Assembly (NCBI GenBank): GCA_034509735.1
Contig: JACGWO010000012.1
Coordinates: 6,074,367-6,138,366, forward strand
Reading direction: 5' to 3'
Origin: Sesamum alatum
Taxonomy: Eukaryota; Streptophyta; Magnoliopsida; Lamiales; Pedaliaceae
Length of the DNA: 64,000 nt
Below, in pieces: positions 22,231 to 33,871 of the stretch. The notes under the pieces were generated by a model. The model searched no databases and was not told where the DNA came from. It saw only the letters and a program-made list of their open reading frames with translations. Position 1 is the first letter of the stretch; each line of letters opens with the position of its first letter. The translations under genes were made by a program, and so were the position numbers.

Positions 22231-25200
22231 TTAGTCACATTTGATGTTTCTGTAAATTCTCCTGACAAACAAGTTGGAGCCCAGATACCCAACAGCACCT
22301 GAAATTTGAGGAGGATGAGCAGAGATGATGTTCCGAATAATACGAATATCTCTTGTACGACTAAATGAAGAATGTGGAGAAAACGGCTTACCACATAGTA
22401 TTCCCAAACCAAGACAGAACATCAAGGTGTATCCAAAGTAAAAGCTGGTTTGGAAAAAGCCTGACATCTTAGTCTTGACATGATAGTAATATATGGAATA
22501 GAGGTAGACATAAAGAGCAGTGGAGGCAGCAGAGAAGAATGAAGTCCATTGCCAGTGATAGTTCTCAGCATTCAGCAAGAAATATGTCCCCACAATTGTG
22601 ACGCAAACGGTGACAATGATTAGAATCACAAACACAAGAAGCATGAAGCCATACACATAGTAAACCTGTCAACAACGGAAGTTCATAAGGATGACAGCAG
22701 CAAGAACGGAAGGGAGGGAGAGATGGAGAAAGACAGAGAAACTAAAAGAGTCTCTACATAAGACTAGAAGTTAGTCTCCCCAAAAATTTATTCACATGGA
22801 ACATAGATAAGTTATAGGAAGAGGAAGTATACCAGACCAACAACTGATTAGAAGAATTTATAAGATTGCTTCAGTCATTTCTATATGCAAATATTTTTTT
22901 TATGTTCTCTTTCTAGCAATTCTCAAAAATTGCAAAACAGATCAAATTGTACAAAATTCAATTCAGCATTTGACCTGACACAGGGCAAAAGGGAGAAACT
23001 TTCAAGATACGACATAACAGGATCTAAAACATAGTCAACCAGAAAGCCCAGCAATAAAACATCTAGACTACATGTGGCTAAATTTCTCAATCATCGAAAG
23101 ATAGGGATCACCTAACAACATATAAAGAAAAGAGAAATTACCTTGTAATTCCAGAAGGAAGTGAAGACAAAATACATTTCGATAAAAATGCTTCCGAAAG
23201 GAAGCAGACCTCCCATGAGAGAGATAACAGAAGGTGTGAGATACCATTTCTTCTCAGGAATTGGACGAGGGATGGTCTTCACTCGGCAAGGATTGTTTGG
23301 CGCCCCACTCCAGTTTCTTCCAACAACAGTTCCAAGAAGTGCCAGGGGGAAAGATATAAAAGCCCATATGATAAAAACAACCACCATTGTACCGAAGGGA
23401 ATGGCAGCTAGAGAACCATAAAATATGGCAATTGTATTCAAGACAAAGCCAATACCAAAGCACATGAAAGGGAAAAGTGATGCTGTGAGGATCATAGACT
23501 TTATCCACGATTTACCTAACAGAAGATAACAGAATATAATAATCCGTTATTCATATAGGATTGCTGTCAAAAAGCTTTTTCAAAGAAAAAGCAAGGGATA
23601 CAGTTATGTAGTAGGGGCAAGTTGAAATGAAAACATACCCCCGTTCCTGGAATACATGCCACCACTCACATAACCAGCTATAAATGATGTAAAAGCATAA
23701 CAGACAATGAAGGTTGTGACGATTGCTCCTCTCCTGAGTCACATAACATTGCAGCAGGTAAATAGTTAAAAGAACTGAGAAAAACCAGTATTATAAAGAG
23801 GAAGTATACACTTCGGCAGCATCAGAACTCAACAAATGATGCCATACCCCCCAGCAGATGAGGTTTATGACAGTATTACAAGTGAGATGGTTATGTCCAA
23901 AAAGCACTGAAACAACCAACGTCTATATGAGGGTTGCCAATGGGCATTAAATATTTGCAAACAGACCAAACTTATGACAACATGATCTAGTAACAAAATT
24001 GGACAAGAAAACCATGTCCAGGAATGACAGGTCTGTGAATACATCAAAGGAACTATATATATGCAAAAATCATAAATACCAAAAGCTCTCGTAATATGAA
24101 ATGAAAAATAGAACGACCGTGGGGAAAAAACAGCAGAACACGAAGAAAATGTTGCCGCATCAAATAAACAAAAGTCAAGGTTTTTTACTTCATTTTGTTC
24201 AATTTTCCTATTAATTTCATCTGGGGAAAGGCGCTTCAGACTTCATAGGTGAGGATTGCAGAAGGGCAGTGAATCCAAGGTCAGTGAAATAAATTGAGGA
24301 TTGATCATGAAGGACACATAGACAAGCTGAGCTTTTAAGACTGCATTTGACATCTTAGGAAGCTATCGTAAAACCAGAATTGGATCTCAATCTCGAGAGC
24401 TTTTGAAAAGAACATTGGCTATTAAGCAAGCTCATTTCCTTTGGTAGCTAAAACTTTTTAATCTGAAGTCCGTTCCGAGTATAATTGACTTAATGACCTA
24501 GCCAGGCACTTGTCTGTTTCACACTGCTAAAATGACGTGAGAGATAGGTGGTTCTGCCATACCCTATGTACAACATTCCGACAATTGCTAAAATGATGAC
24601 AAGCAGAACAAGTGTTGCTAGCTGAGCACCAGTTCCAACAACCGCGGAAAGTAGAGCCAGATTTTGAGAAGGCCGAAACACGTCACCATGGACAAGTTTC
24701 CAACCAGATTCTTCATTGACATCCCGTTCCTAAACATGAAAAGCTCAATATAAGCAAGCTTCCCAAAGGCATGTGTTCTTTCAATTCGTGCAACCAGTTA
24801 AGAGGCTTTTGATTAATACAGAATCCATGCCAATGCATGTGTTGAATAGGTTGAAGCATAAACTAGTACAAAGTGTTACTCTATTGTTGTTTTTATAGAA
24901 AGACAAGACAAGATTCAGAAAACAATACCAGAGTCTCCAGATCATCATCTTCCCGAGCATATTTAGCATAATCATTGCGGAGGGTGCGCATTAATATCAT
25001 AGACACCAATCCGGTAAGGAAGATGACCATCATGAAAGAATTGAAGACAGAGAACCAGTGAATCTGCAAAATGACAACTCTGATGAGCTGATGGCTGGGA
25101 GACATAACAGTACAAAAAACATTCTCCCGACTACTACATAAGAGTAACCTTTTCAATAACACCCCCCCCCCCCCTCCACAAAACAATGAGCAGCACCCTA

Positions 25201-26537
25201 GGAGAAAAAATGTTCAGAATACATGGACTAATACATGTAATGATCCAACCATCTCCCAACACGACTAATGGATAGGGACAACAGTACATATTCACAGGAT
25301 GACTTGGAACTGTTAACTGAGTGTACCTGGTGCTCGAAAAAGGGATAGTCCAGATAAACATCAAAACGGCGTGCAAACGTAATGTTAGTGGGAACCCATT
25401 TGACAGAGTAAGTCATATCCAACACTCGTCCTTCTTCAAGTGTCTTCGGGTTTTCTTGAGTAAGATTTACATGAATAATCTGCAAGTCAATTTTCTCAAT
25501 TAAAAAAGGAAGATCGTCCGAAGGAATAAGACAATGTGCCGAAAACTTCTACTCTGAAACCCACTTGGTTCCCATTGTAGTTAATGACAAGATTCTTGTG
25601 TGTCCAAAGTACGTGCTTATTATCATTGGCTCTATCAGGAAGCACCTCACCGACAAAACCTTCATAAAACAATTGGTACCGAATGAAAGTTTTAACGCAG
25701 TCCAGCAGGGTATTAAACTAATAAGAACATATATATATATGTATGTATGTATGTATACATACCCCACAACGGCAAATCATCTGATCAGAAGTGAGCCAAA
25801 GTACACAGAAATAGAATAGAAGTTAGAAAGGGACCAGAATATATTTCAAAAAGTGTAATACAGTTACTTGCAGTAATATAAGGGCAACAATAATGATCAA
25901 GCATACCCATAAAAAATTCAAACCAGTATGAATGGTCAATTGCATCCTTAAACTGTTTAACCTTCGCTGCTTCCAGTTCAATTTCACAGATTGTAGTCCT
26001 CTCCACATCTCCTGAAAAATATGAACCACGTCTGAGGGCAAAGTTACAGCCAATGGGAAAAACATGACCAAAGTACAATAACGGGATATTACTCTTAAAT
26101 TTTATTTCGAGTTGGCTGTCAATAAGCTCATTCCCTCCAAGAACCTCACCAAGGCCACCCCACTTGTGCGCTGGATTGCCAGGTGGGTGGCAAAATGGGA
26201 GGCTGTAATAGTTGTAGGTTTCTTGGGGATTGTTATATGGGCCAACCTTGTTAACCCATAAAGTGACCGTCTCATCGTCTTGATACTACAGATTAACGAA
26301 GGACATGTCAGCGAAGCGAATTAAAAGGAGAAACACGAAGGGCACTTTCTCCATTAGACAATTGAGAAACCAAAATTTCTTGAATCCATGGTAACCATTC
26401 AAAGCATAAATCTTGAATGCACCACATGAATCTTAAGTAACTGGTTTTTCCATTTGGAGAGTAAACAATAAATACGCGAAACAATGAATAAAAAGAACAG
26501 AATAAGTAATATCATGCATCAAACAGATTGTACAAAT

Positions 26538-26569
<32 letters not shown>

Positions 26570-27136
26570 AAAAAGAAAAGAGAAGTGCAGTGATAACTCG
26601 CATTTCGTGAATCCCCACATGACAAAATACTACAATTCAAGGTGAAGTACACTCGATAGTCCGTCAAATGGATAAAACATCAAAAGAATCCGATAAAACT
26701 TTTAACCTTTTCATGCAAGCTTAAGTTATTGGTACAAGTTAAAAGAAACAAAAAAGACATTTATCCTCATGGCCTCCTCCATTAGTCATTTCTTTCAGGC
26801 TATCACAGATCAGATACCTTCTCTTGCTAGGCACATCACTGATTACATAAAATAAACAAAAATAAATAAATAAATAAACCAACATCCATAATAAGTTCAA
26901 GAGAACACAATAAAACTGAACGTGCAGTAAACGGAATCAAATCAAATTGAGTACAATTTATAACCTAAGGAAAGATAGATTCTAAACAAGATCTACGATC
27001 ATTCAAGAAACGAATAGGTAACTTCAAGAACTTAACTAGGGCAAATCAGCAATTTAATCACCTTGCCGAGGGTGGTGGAGACGAGGAACAAGAACAAGAA
27101 AATGAAGATGCACACAAATCGAACAGCGGACCGCAT
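22231..27136 (-). CDS. Transmembrane 9 superfamily (TM9SF/EMP70) protein, TMN1-like
   Basis: Twelve exons: 27136-27062, 26285-26093, 26011-25907, 25780-25763, 25659-25565, 25479-25327, 25063-24929, 24729-24563, 23733-23639, 23515-23142, 22665-22392 and 22298-22231. They total 1752 nt (583 aa), all with GT-AG introns. Residues 1-25 are a signal peptide. A lumenal domain follows to about 212, then nine predicted membrane helices. Diagnostic blocks are [85 protein letters not shown] and a terminal RNIKCD. The last contains the KxD/E COPI-binding signal that retains plant EMP70s in the Golgi. Exon 4 is only 18 nt and encodes DDLPLW with split codons on both sides. A poly-A run (about 26540-26565) lies in intron 1. 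TM9 proteins act in Golgi/endosomal sorting of membrane proteins. Confidence 0.96.
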
Positions 27137-27490
27137 CGTTCTGAATGGAATAAGGTCCTCGGATCTGAATCAAATAAAAAAAAAAACCCACAAGAAAATA
27201 AGAAAAAAGAAGGGGGGCAAATTCTTCTTTGTCTCTCTTGATTCCTTTCACTGTAATTCAGATCTCAAGAGAAATTGACTCTCCGGTGCTTCCCTGGTCT
27301 CGGTCTTTCACGTCTTCATTCGATCGTTCGAAATTTTCGCTCCGAGGAGAATTGTCAGAAACTAGAAGCAATATTATGAATATGAAGAAAGAAAAAGTGC
27401 AAATGGTGGGTTTATGGCTCACACCGAGACCGAGTGTGACTGTGTGAGTCAGTAGCCTACGCTTATAATAATAATAATAATAATTCGGAT

Positions 27491-27878
27491 TAAATTACAG
27501 CTTATTATCGTCAGCTTCGACATAATTATAAATATTTTTTTATTATTTAAAAAATTATAAATAATTCATGAGGTTCGTAACCGTATAACAAATAAATTAT
27601 TTTAATTATTTTTATGGGTGGACTGACTAAAATGCTCTTATGTATTTTATTTCATTTTTTAAATTCTTTGATTTTTTTTACCACAATGCGTAAGGAGATG
27701 TTTTTAAGTTTTTTACACAGAAGAGTTAATAAGTCAATTTGCCCCAGTTGATTTTTCTAAAATTTAACAAAAAAATCAAAGACAAAATGATCAATTTCTG
27801 GTCTTTTATTGAAAATTACAAATCTCGTGTAATATTTATAATTATGCAAAACTTTAAGGAAGATGTTGTAATTTACCC

Positions 27879-27880
<2 letters not shown>
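27491..27880. repeat. MITE-like foldback element (family of 15.6 and 31.5 kb)
   Basis: It begins TAAATTACAGC and ends GTAATTTACCCTA, with the internal blocks 'aaaaattataaata', 'ataacaaata' and 'gatttttctaaaatt' shared with the copy at 31460-32985. It has no open frame of interest. An (AAT)n microsatellite (27881-27920) directly follows the right end, and another lies at 27463-27483 to the left. Confidence 0.65.
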
Positions 27881-27920
<40 letters not shown>

Positions 27921-27921
<1 letters not shown>

Positions 27922-29012
27922 TACTCCCTTCCTTCCTATTTCTTTGTCCCGTTAAATTTTCATATAATTCTTGAAAAACAATTTTATAAAATTACTACAA
28001 AAATCATATGATATAATCTTACATGGAATTAATCTTTTTACTATATACTTTACTTATTATAGTGCAAAACTTTTTATATTGTAAATGTTTATAATATTTT
28101 CTATACAATATATTGAAAGTAATGGTAACAAGATCAATTTGAAGAGGAAAGCTAACTTTCCATACAAAATAAAAAGTAATAAAGACCACATAATTTCAAT
28201 TATTATGTAATTATCAAATTATCCTCGATCATTAAATTGTACCCATTGGCTAGTGTTTGGTAGGGGAGTGAAATTATCTTTACGTCTCCTCATATTTACA
28301 ACTTGTTTAGTATAAATAGTCCATAACTTTATTGTAAGAGGGGGATTTTTGGAAGAGCAATAAAAAGAGAGGTCTGGAGTTTCTGATTTAAGTCGTGTGA
28401 AGTGTGCTTTGATCATACTTCCTCGATTTTTGCATTTGGATTAAAGATTTAAAACTTAGTTATTTCAAAATTCACAATAATAAGTTTTTTGCCCTTGTTT
28501 GACTGATTACAGGTTATAAAGGATTTCAAATATTTGAAATCGTTTTTTGAACTATGTTTGACAACATTGTAATGAATTTCATATCATTTTAAAATAGAGT
28601 TATTCAGACTTATATTTTAATTGGTGGATCAGATTTGAGAAATATCTGAAAAAACGATTTGAAATGATTCAATATTAAAAAAAAAAAATGAAATTTATCA
28701 ATATTTAATAAAACATAGTTTAAGAATATAATCGAAGGATTTAACAAGTCCAAATGATTTGTTATTAAAAAATCAAATTAGTCAATTCAAATGCACCATA
28801 AAATCATACTTTTAATTTTTCCCATTGAATTGAAATTCTAAAACTTTAAGGAACATTTTTAGGAATTTCTTTAATTTTTCGAGCAACCATAACTACTTAT
28901 GTGGTAAAGATATATACATATATATATATATAATTAACTATTGCATAAATAGTATGATTGTTCAAAAATCCAACTTCAACATCTCCTAACAATATAGGAA
29001 TTATAATCTATA
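27921..29012. other. AT-rich spacer, possible diverged MITE at 28490-28798
   Basis: No gene was seen. The segment at about 28490-28798 has weakly matching ends ('ccttgtttgactgatta' and, inverted, 'gtgcatttgaattgacta') and 'ggatttcaaat' blocks similar to the element at 49233-49466. An (AT)n tract lies at about 28917-28931. Confidence 0.35.
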
Positions 29013-29294
29013 GGGATAATTATATTTACATCCCTTAATCTATGGTATGTTTCCATAAATTATTCCTACCTTTTGAATAATTACACATACACTCACTAAA
29101 AATGTAAGCATCATTTACACAAACCACCCCCTATTTTTTTAAAAAATTACACTTATACCCCTCAAAAGTATCAACATTATTACACAAACTATCCCTATTT
29201 TTTGCTATAAATGGTGATTTCTGTAATTATGCAAAATGCGTGAGTATTTTGTGTAAATAGACTATAAGTCATGAGGTGTAAATGTAAATATCCC
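29013..29294. repeat. MITE-like foldback element, about 280 bp
   Basis: The left end GGGATAATTATATTTACATC is complementary to the right end (inverted reading GGGATATTTACATTTACACC). The interior holds paired 'acacaaac' and 'ttgtgtaaa' blocks. It is non-coding. Its ends resemble those of the larger element at 31804-32920, suggesting one superfamily. Confidence 0.65.
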
Positions 29295-29297
29295 TAA

Positions 29298-29769
29298 TCT
29301 ATATTAATATAAAAAGTAAAAGGCTTTCTCAATCACAAATGGCGGTTTATGGCACCGTGAAATCAATTTTTTGGTTATGACGACAATACCCTAAATTAGT
29401 TCTATTTCCTTTCTTTCTTTCTTCTTCTTCTTTTTAATTTTTTGCCGACATGTAATTTTATAGACATGCAGGGACGGTATGCTACAACTGCTAATATAAA
29501 AAAAATCTTCATTTTTTCCCCAAAAAGTAATTCCTTACACTGCGACATTAATTTTTTATTATACTAATAAGTTGGTTTCTTTTCTTAATTTTGTGTTATG
29601 CCAATATATCCCTAATTGGTTTATTTCCTTTCGCTCTTTATTTTTTTTTTGTTTTTTTTTTTTTGAAATGTGATGCGTTGATTTATATATTTTTTTATTT
29701 ATAATATATTTATAAATATAAAATATTATTTATTTTAAGAATAAAATAATGTCGTGCCACGTGGACTAA
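29298..29769 (+). mobile_element. Candidate non-autonomous Helitron
   Basis: The 5' end reads TCTATATTAATATAAAAAG, the form many plant Helitrons take, and lies directly after an A. A possible 3' end, CTAA (29766-29769), is followed by T, as expected for insertion between A and T. The first 60 bp closely match an inverted copy at 63418 (minus strand), including the 'atatggcggt/aacggcg' region. The subterminal 3' hairpin is weak (CCACGTGG palindrome only), so the right boundary is uncertain. Confidence 0.4.
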
Positions 29770-29878
29770 TGTTGTTTAGATCAAACTCAAAGTTTGTTAT
29801 AATTGAACTATTTTACTCGTGTATGAATCACAACTTGAAGCAAGACCATTGACTATTAACATTTCTTTTTATTTTTTC

Positions 29879-29879
<1 letters not shown>

Positions 29880-29909
<30 letters not shown>
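29880..29909. repeat. (AT)n microsatellite
   Basis: About 15 uninterrupted AT units. Confidence 0.9.
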
Positions 29910-29912
<3 letters not shown>

Positions 29913-30531
29913 CCCTTTAGGGAGAAACGTGTAGTACTTTGCGTCACAATTAAGGACCTAAGCATGGAAAACAAAGTAACTTCATGATGGAGGAAAATTT
30001 TATCCGAGGACAAAAAATATTATCTAAAAAAAAAGATAAATTACAAAAAGCTCCTTAAAATTTACCAAATAACAGATACGCATTTATTATTTAATGTTAG
30101 GGAAAAATGCAATTACCCCCTATAGTCATTAAAAATGTAGCAATAGTAATTTTTTTTAGTGCACCATATGGTACATGAATTTTTTGAACAATCCCTCCCC
30201 CCCCCCCCCCTTCAAGTCCAAAGAGACATGTTAAGGAGGAGGAGGAGGAGGAAGACAACGATGACGAATAAAAAGAAGATAGCAAAGTGAAAAAAGCATA
30301 AAGCTCATTACCATAAGGTGCTCCCCTGATAATAAGGGAAATAGATGCTTCCCTATTGGCCCTTTTTTTTTAATAGTGAATAAAGCAAGTTGTGCTCCTT
30401 TTGAACTTTCTTTTGTGTGGATCAATAAATCATGTATATTTGTGTGTTCAAATAACGGCATATGGCACCTTTCAAAGTTCTATGTTCATTGTATCTCCAT
30501 TTTTCATTTGTTATATGTTTTTTTGTTAATC

Positions 30532-30949
30532 GGTGGACCAAAAAATGTAAAGGCAAGATTAATTTTTTTAAAAAAGGACCAAAATTGAGATGTGCAGGAC
30601 TAAATGTGTCAAAAAAAAGGACGAAATGTGTAAACCGCGAAAGATACAGGACTAAAAGTGCTAATGGCCTAAAGTTACAGGACCAAAAATGTAATTTTGC
30701 CTATCTACAAATCTCACGTGGCAGATGATGTGCTATTTGACGTGGCGTTCCGGCCAATCGAATTGGCCGGAAAATTTACCGGTGGACCAAAAGTGTAAAG
30801 GCAGGACTAAATGTGTTAAAAAAGGACTAAAATTGAGATGTGTAGGACTAAATGTGTAAAAAAAGGACGAAATCTATAAACCGCGAAAGTTACAGGACTA
30901 AAAGTACTAATGGCCTAAAGTTACAGGACCAAAAATATAACTTTGCCTT
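30532..30949. repeat. Two direct copies of a 170-bp repeat
   Basis: 30532-30702 and 30781-30949 both start GGTGGACCAAAA and run in parallel through 'gtgtaaa', 'ggactaaa' and 'aaccgcgaaag' blocks to 'tggcctaaagttacaggacc' and 'tttgcct'. The roughly 78-bp link contains GACGTGGCGTTCCGGCC and the small palindrome GGCCAATCGAATTGGCC. The 'ggaccaaaa / ggactaaa' wording also recurs in the foldback at 62400-63128. Non-coding. Confidence 0.7.
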
Positions 30950-31803
30950 TTTTTATAGGGGGGTAATTGCTCTTTTTGGTCAACACAGGGTTGGCAAATT
31001 ACATTTAATCCTTTAAAGTTATAAATACTCTACTGAAATTAAAAGTTATATGACAAATCACCCCACAATGAGTTGTCACAAGCTGGTATTTGTTAGACGA
31101 TTACTAATTTCTTGAAGATATTTACAATTTTCTGATGATGAGATATTTATAATTATGATAAATTTAATGAAAGCCTATTGTGATTTACGAAAAAAAAATA
31201 AAAATTGAAAGACAACCACATAATCCAAGCTTATTAGGCAAGTTACTCGGTTTCCTCTTATGCAATAAATATGACCTTGCGTCGGGGTAATTGAAGGATA
31301 AAATTGTATTTTCACATTACTTGTCATAAATAGCGCATAGAATTTAGTATAAATATCCGTTGTGTTCATTTGGAGAAGGGAGGCCGGAAAGAAAGCAGAA
31401 GAACTTGTATTGAGATGTCGGTAATGTGTGTTAGATCACTTCTCAAGCAATAAAATCATGGGTGAATTACAAGGACCTTCTCCGAGGTTTAGCATAATTA
31501 CAGATACTCTCTCATTATTTAAAAAATTACAAATACCCTCTCAAGGTTTGTAATCGTCTAACAAATAATTCATTTTTATCCATTTTTATGAGCAAATTGC
31601 CCAAAATTTCCCTTATACGAATTGAATTATTTTTTAATTTTTTTTGCGCAGAGAGGGGTTTCTTAAATTTTTTACACATATGAGCAATAACGTAATTTGC
31701 CTTGACTGATTTTTCTACAATTAAAAAAAAATCAAGGGCAAAATAGATCATTTCAAGCCCTTGGTTAAAAATTACAAACCTCAAGGGGTATTTGTAATTT
31801 TTT

Positions 31804-32920
31804 AAAGGGATAATTACATAAAACCCCCTGTATTTTCAGTTATCTGCAAAAAACCCCCCTTGTATTTTAATAATATGCAAAAGGCCCCTCGTATTTTGTA
31901 AAACACTACGCAAAACCCCTTTTCCATTAGTTTCGGACGGAAGGTGGCTTGCACGCGTTGTTTGTGCGAAAATGCATCTCTTTTTATATTTTTTCTCACC
32001 TTTTTTTGACTTAAAAGACCTAAATACCCTTCTTTTTGTCTTATTTGAATCATTGTTTTCTAAATTTGTTTTTTGACTTTTATTTTTAAGTTTTTCCTTT
32101 AATTGTATTTAGATTAGACTAATTATATTTTAATAAATTATTAAATATATTAATTAAATATTAAAAATACTTTATAAGTATATAAAATTTTTATATTTTT
32201 AATTTTATATTTTTAATAAGTATATATTTTTAATATTTATTAAGTATATAGAATTAATATTTTTATAGACGGGGCCACCACCACCACTGATGGCGCCACT
32301 GACGGCGCCGTCTGAAGGGGCGAGGGCGTCGCGCCGTTGCCCCTTTCAAATCTGGGCGACGGTGGTCGCTTAGTGGACGTGATTGCCGTCGCCCAGAGAC
32401 TAAAGGGGGCGACGCTCGCCCCCTCCAGATCTGACGGTGGTCGCCTAGAGACTGAAGGGGGCCGTCGCCCCGTTCAGATCTGGGCGACGGCGGTCGCCCA
32501 GAGAAGTGGGTGACCACTGTCGTCCCCTTCAGACTCTCTGACGGCGACGACGCCCACTTTTGGGTGACGTCGCTGGCGCCGCGGGGCCGCTTCCCTAATT
32601 TTTATGATATATATTATTTATATATATAATGTAATATTATATATACACATATATGATTGTATATATCTAACTAAAAAACATATTTTAAATTGTTGAAATT
32701 TGGACCGTTTATTTTCATATATTGAAGATCAATGGTTGTGGTAACAAGGGCATAACGGGCAATATAGAAAAAAATTTAACACCGTTAAGTACAACTAACG
32801 GAAGGGGAGAATTTGCAGTATTTTACAAAACACGAGGGATTTTTTGCATATTTTTAAAATACAAGGGAATTTTTTGCAGATAAACGAAAACACAGGGGAA
32901 TTTTATATAATTATCCCTTT
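31804..32920. mobile_element. Long-terminal-inverted-repeat element (1.1 kb) with a GC-rich core
   Basis: The ends are inverted copies over about 120 bp (31804-31930 and 32800-32920). The outermost 20 bases AAAGGGATAATTACATAAAA match the inverted right end with one difference. Inside the arms are paired 'atctgcaaaaaa', 'atatgcaaaa' and 'gtattttgtaaaa' blocks. It sits inside the element at 31460-32985. The middle (32267-32595) is GC-rich and repetitive, unlike the AT-rich flanks. No transposase is present. Confidence 0.72.
32267..32595. repeat. GC-rich degenerate repeat block
   Basis: Repeated variants of TCTGGGCGACGGTGGTCGCC and of 'gactgaagggggc' (with inverted versions such as 'cccccttcag') fill about 330 bp. 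An open frame crosses it on the minus strand (32517-32263), but its Arg/Pro-rich translation reflects composition and is not a convincing protein. Confidence 0.75.
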
Positions 32921-33376
32921 TTTAAATGACAAGAATATATGCGTAATTATATCAAATTTCAAGAAAAATAATTGTAATTTACCCTAAAGTCATTATTCAA
33001 TTGCCATTACTTCTTTGCGAGATCACTTCAATTATACAATAGTCATATGTTACTTGATTGTGATAAGAATAATCCATCAAAAATTTCAATTAATGTAAAA
33101 AATGTTGAATTTAATATATTCTCCAACTTTTTTTTTTCAATTTTTTTGGACACTCCAACTTTTTAATTTCATTCCACCTAAATTTCGTAAAAGACAACTA
33201 TGTATGTACTGCAAAGTCAGAAACTTCTGTTGTTGAGTTGACTTTTAACATGTGTACACTCGCAACAAAATTAAAAAGAAAAAGAAAAAGAAAAAGAAAT
33301 AATAATAGAAGAAGAAAATAAATAAAAAAGGAGAGGACAGAGGAGTTGTGTAGTATATCAACTGTCGATTTTTCAA

Positions 33377-33871
33377 TTATTGCAGAAGAGGCCTCGGACT
33401 ATCAAAATATTCCACATCGGCCCCGCCTTCTTCGCCCACATTCTCATCACCGTCCCGGCACTCGTACACAGATCCAATCACAAGCAACAGCTGATCTTCC
33501 AGGTACCTCTGCAGCAACCCGACTTCTTCTCCATCCTCCTCGCGGTGTTCTCCGCCGCCATCGTCCGGCTTCCGCCGCTTCCGGCACATCAAGTAGCATA
33601 CTTCGACGGCGCAGATAAAGGGGCAGGTGGCGCAGAACAAAGGGAGAAGCAAAGGACTGCATAGGATCAGAATCAAGTATCTCCTCCGACGGCGATTGAG
33701 CCAAGACGTCAGCATCCTGGCGACGGCGGAGAAGGAAATACAGTTGGAGCATACGGCGTCGTTGTGGGGGTTTGTTATGAGAAGCAAGCTCTGATTAGGG
33801 TGGTGGTGGGGCTGTTTTTGGAGTGTTTTGGGGACGAACGAACACCACCAGTGCGAGACCGAGTCCCACAT
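33377..33871 (-). CDS. Small conserved plant membrane protein of unknown function, 164 aa
   Basis: A single exon starts MWDSVSHWWCSFVPKTLQKQ. A segment with conserved Cys (NPHNDAVCSNC) comes at about residues 35-44. An Arg-rich stretch (NRRRRRYL, about 59-66) directly precedes a hydrophobic, Cys-containing segment (LILILCSPLLLPLFCATCPF, about 66-90). The C-terminal half is charged, with RKRRKPDDGGG and an acidic tail. I recall similar short plant proteins with the WDSVSHWW start and the Arg-cluster/membrane-segment layout, but no function. The coding GC content is much higher than the AT-rich flanks, supporting a real gene. Topology is predicted as single-pass. Codons after the membrane segment remain well balanced to the stop. 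Confidence 0.75.
   Translation of the reverse strand: MWDSVSHWWCSFVPKTLQKQPHHHPNQSLLLITNPHNDAVCSNCISFSAVARMLTSWLNRRRRRYLILILCSPLLLPLFCATCPFICAVEVCYLMCRKRRKPDDGGGEHREEDGEEVGLLQRYLEDQLLLVIGSVYECRDGDENVGEEGGADVEYFDSPRPLLQ

Larger units (their letters stand above)
31460..32985. mobile_element. MITE-like element split by insertion of a larger foldback element
   Basis: Left part 31460-31803 and right part 32921-32985 together reconstitute one copy of the family at 27491-27880. It starts GGTGAATTACAAGG and ends TTGTAATTTACCCT, with 'taacaaata', 'acaaacctcaaggggtat' and 'tttgtaatttttt' in the expected order. The continuity of 'ttgtaatttttt' with 'aaatgac' across the gap marks the insertion point. 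Confidence 0.7.

Noticed and set aside
32263..32517. Open frame of 84 codons through the GC-rich block (minus strand)
   Set aside because: Arg/Pro-rich translation arising from tandem GC-rich text inside a transposon; no domain and no codon structure of a gene.
33346..33664. Forward frames opposite the 164-residue gene
   Set aside because: Shadows of the minus-strand gene, which has better composition, a membrane segment and conserved features.
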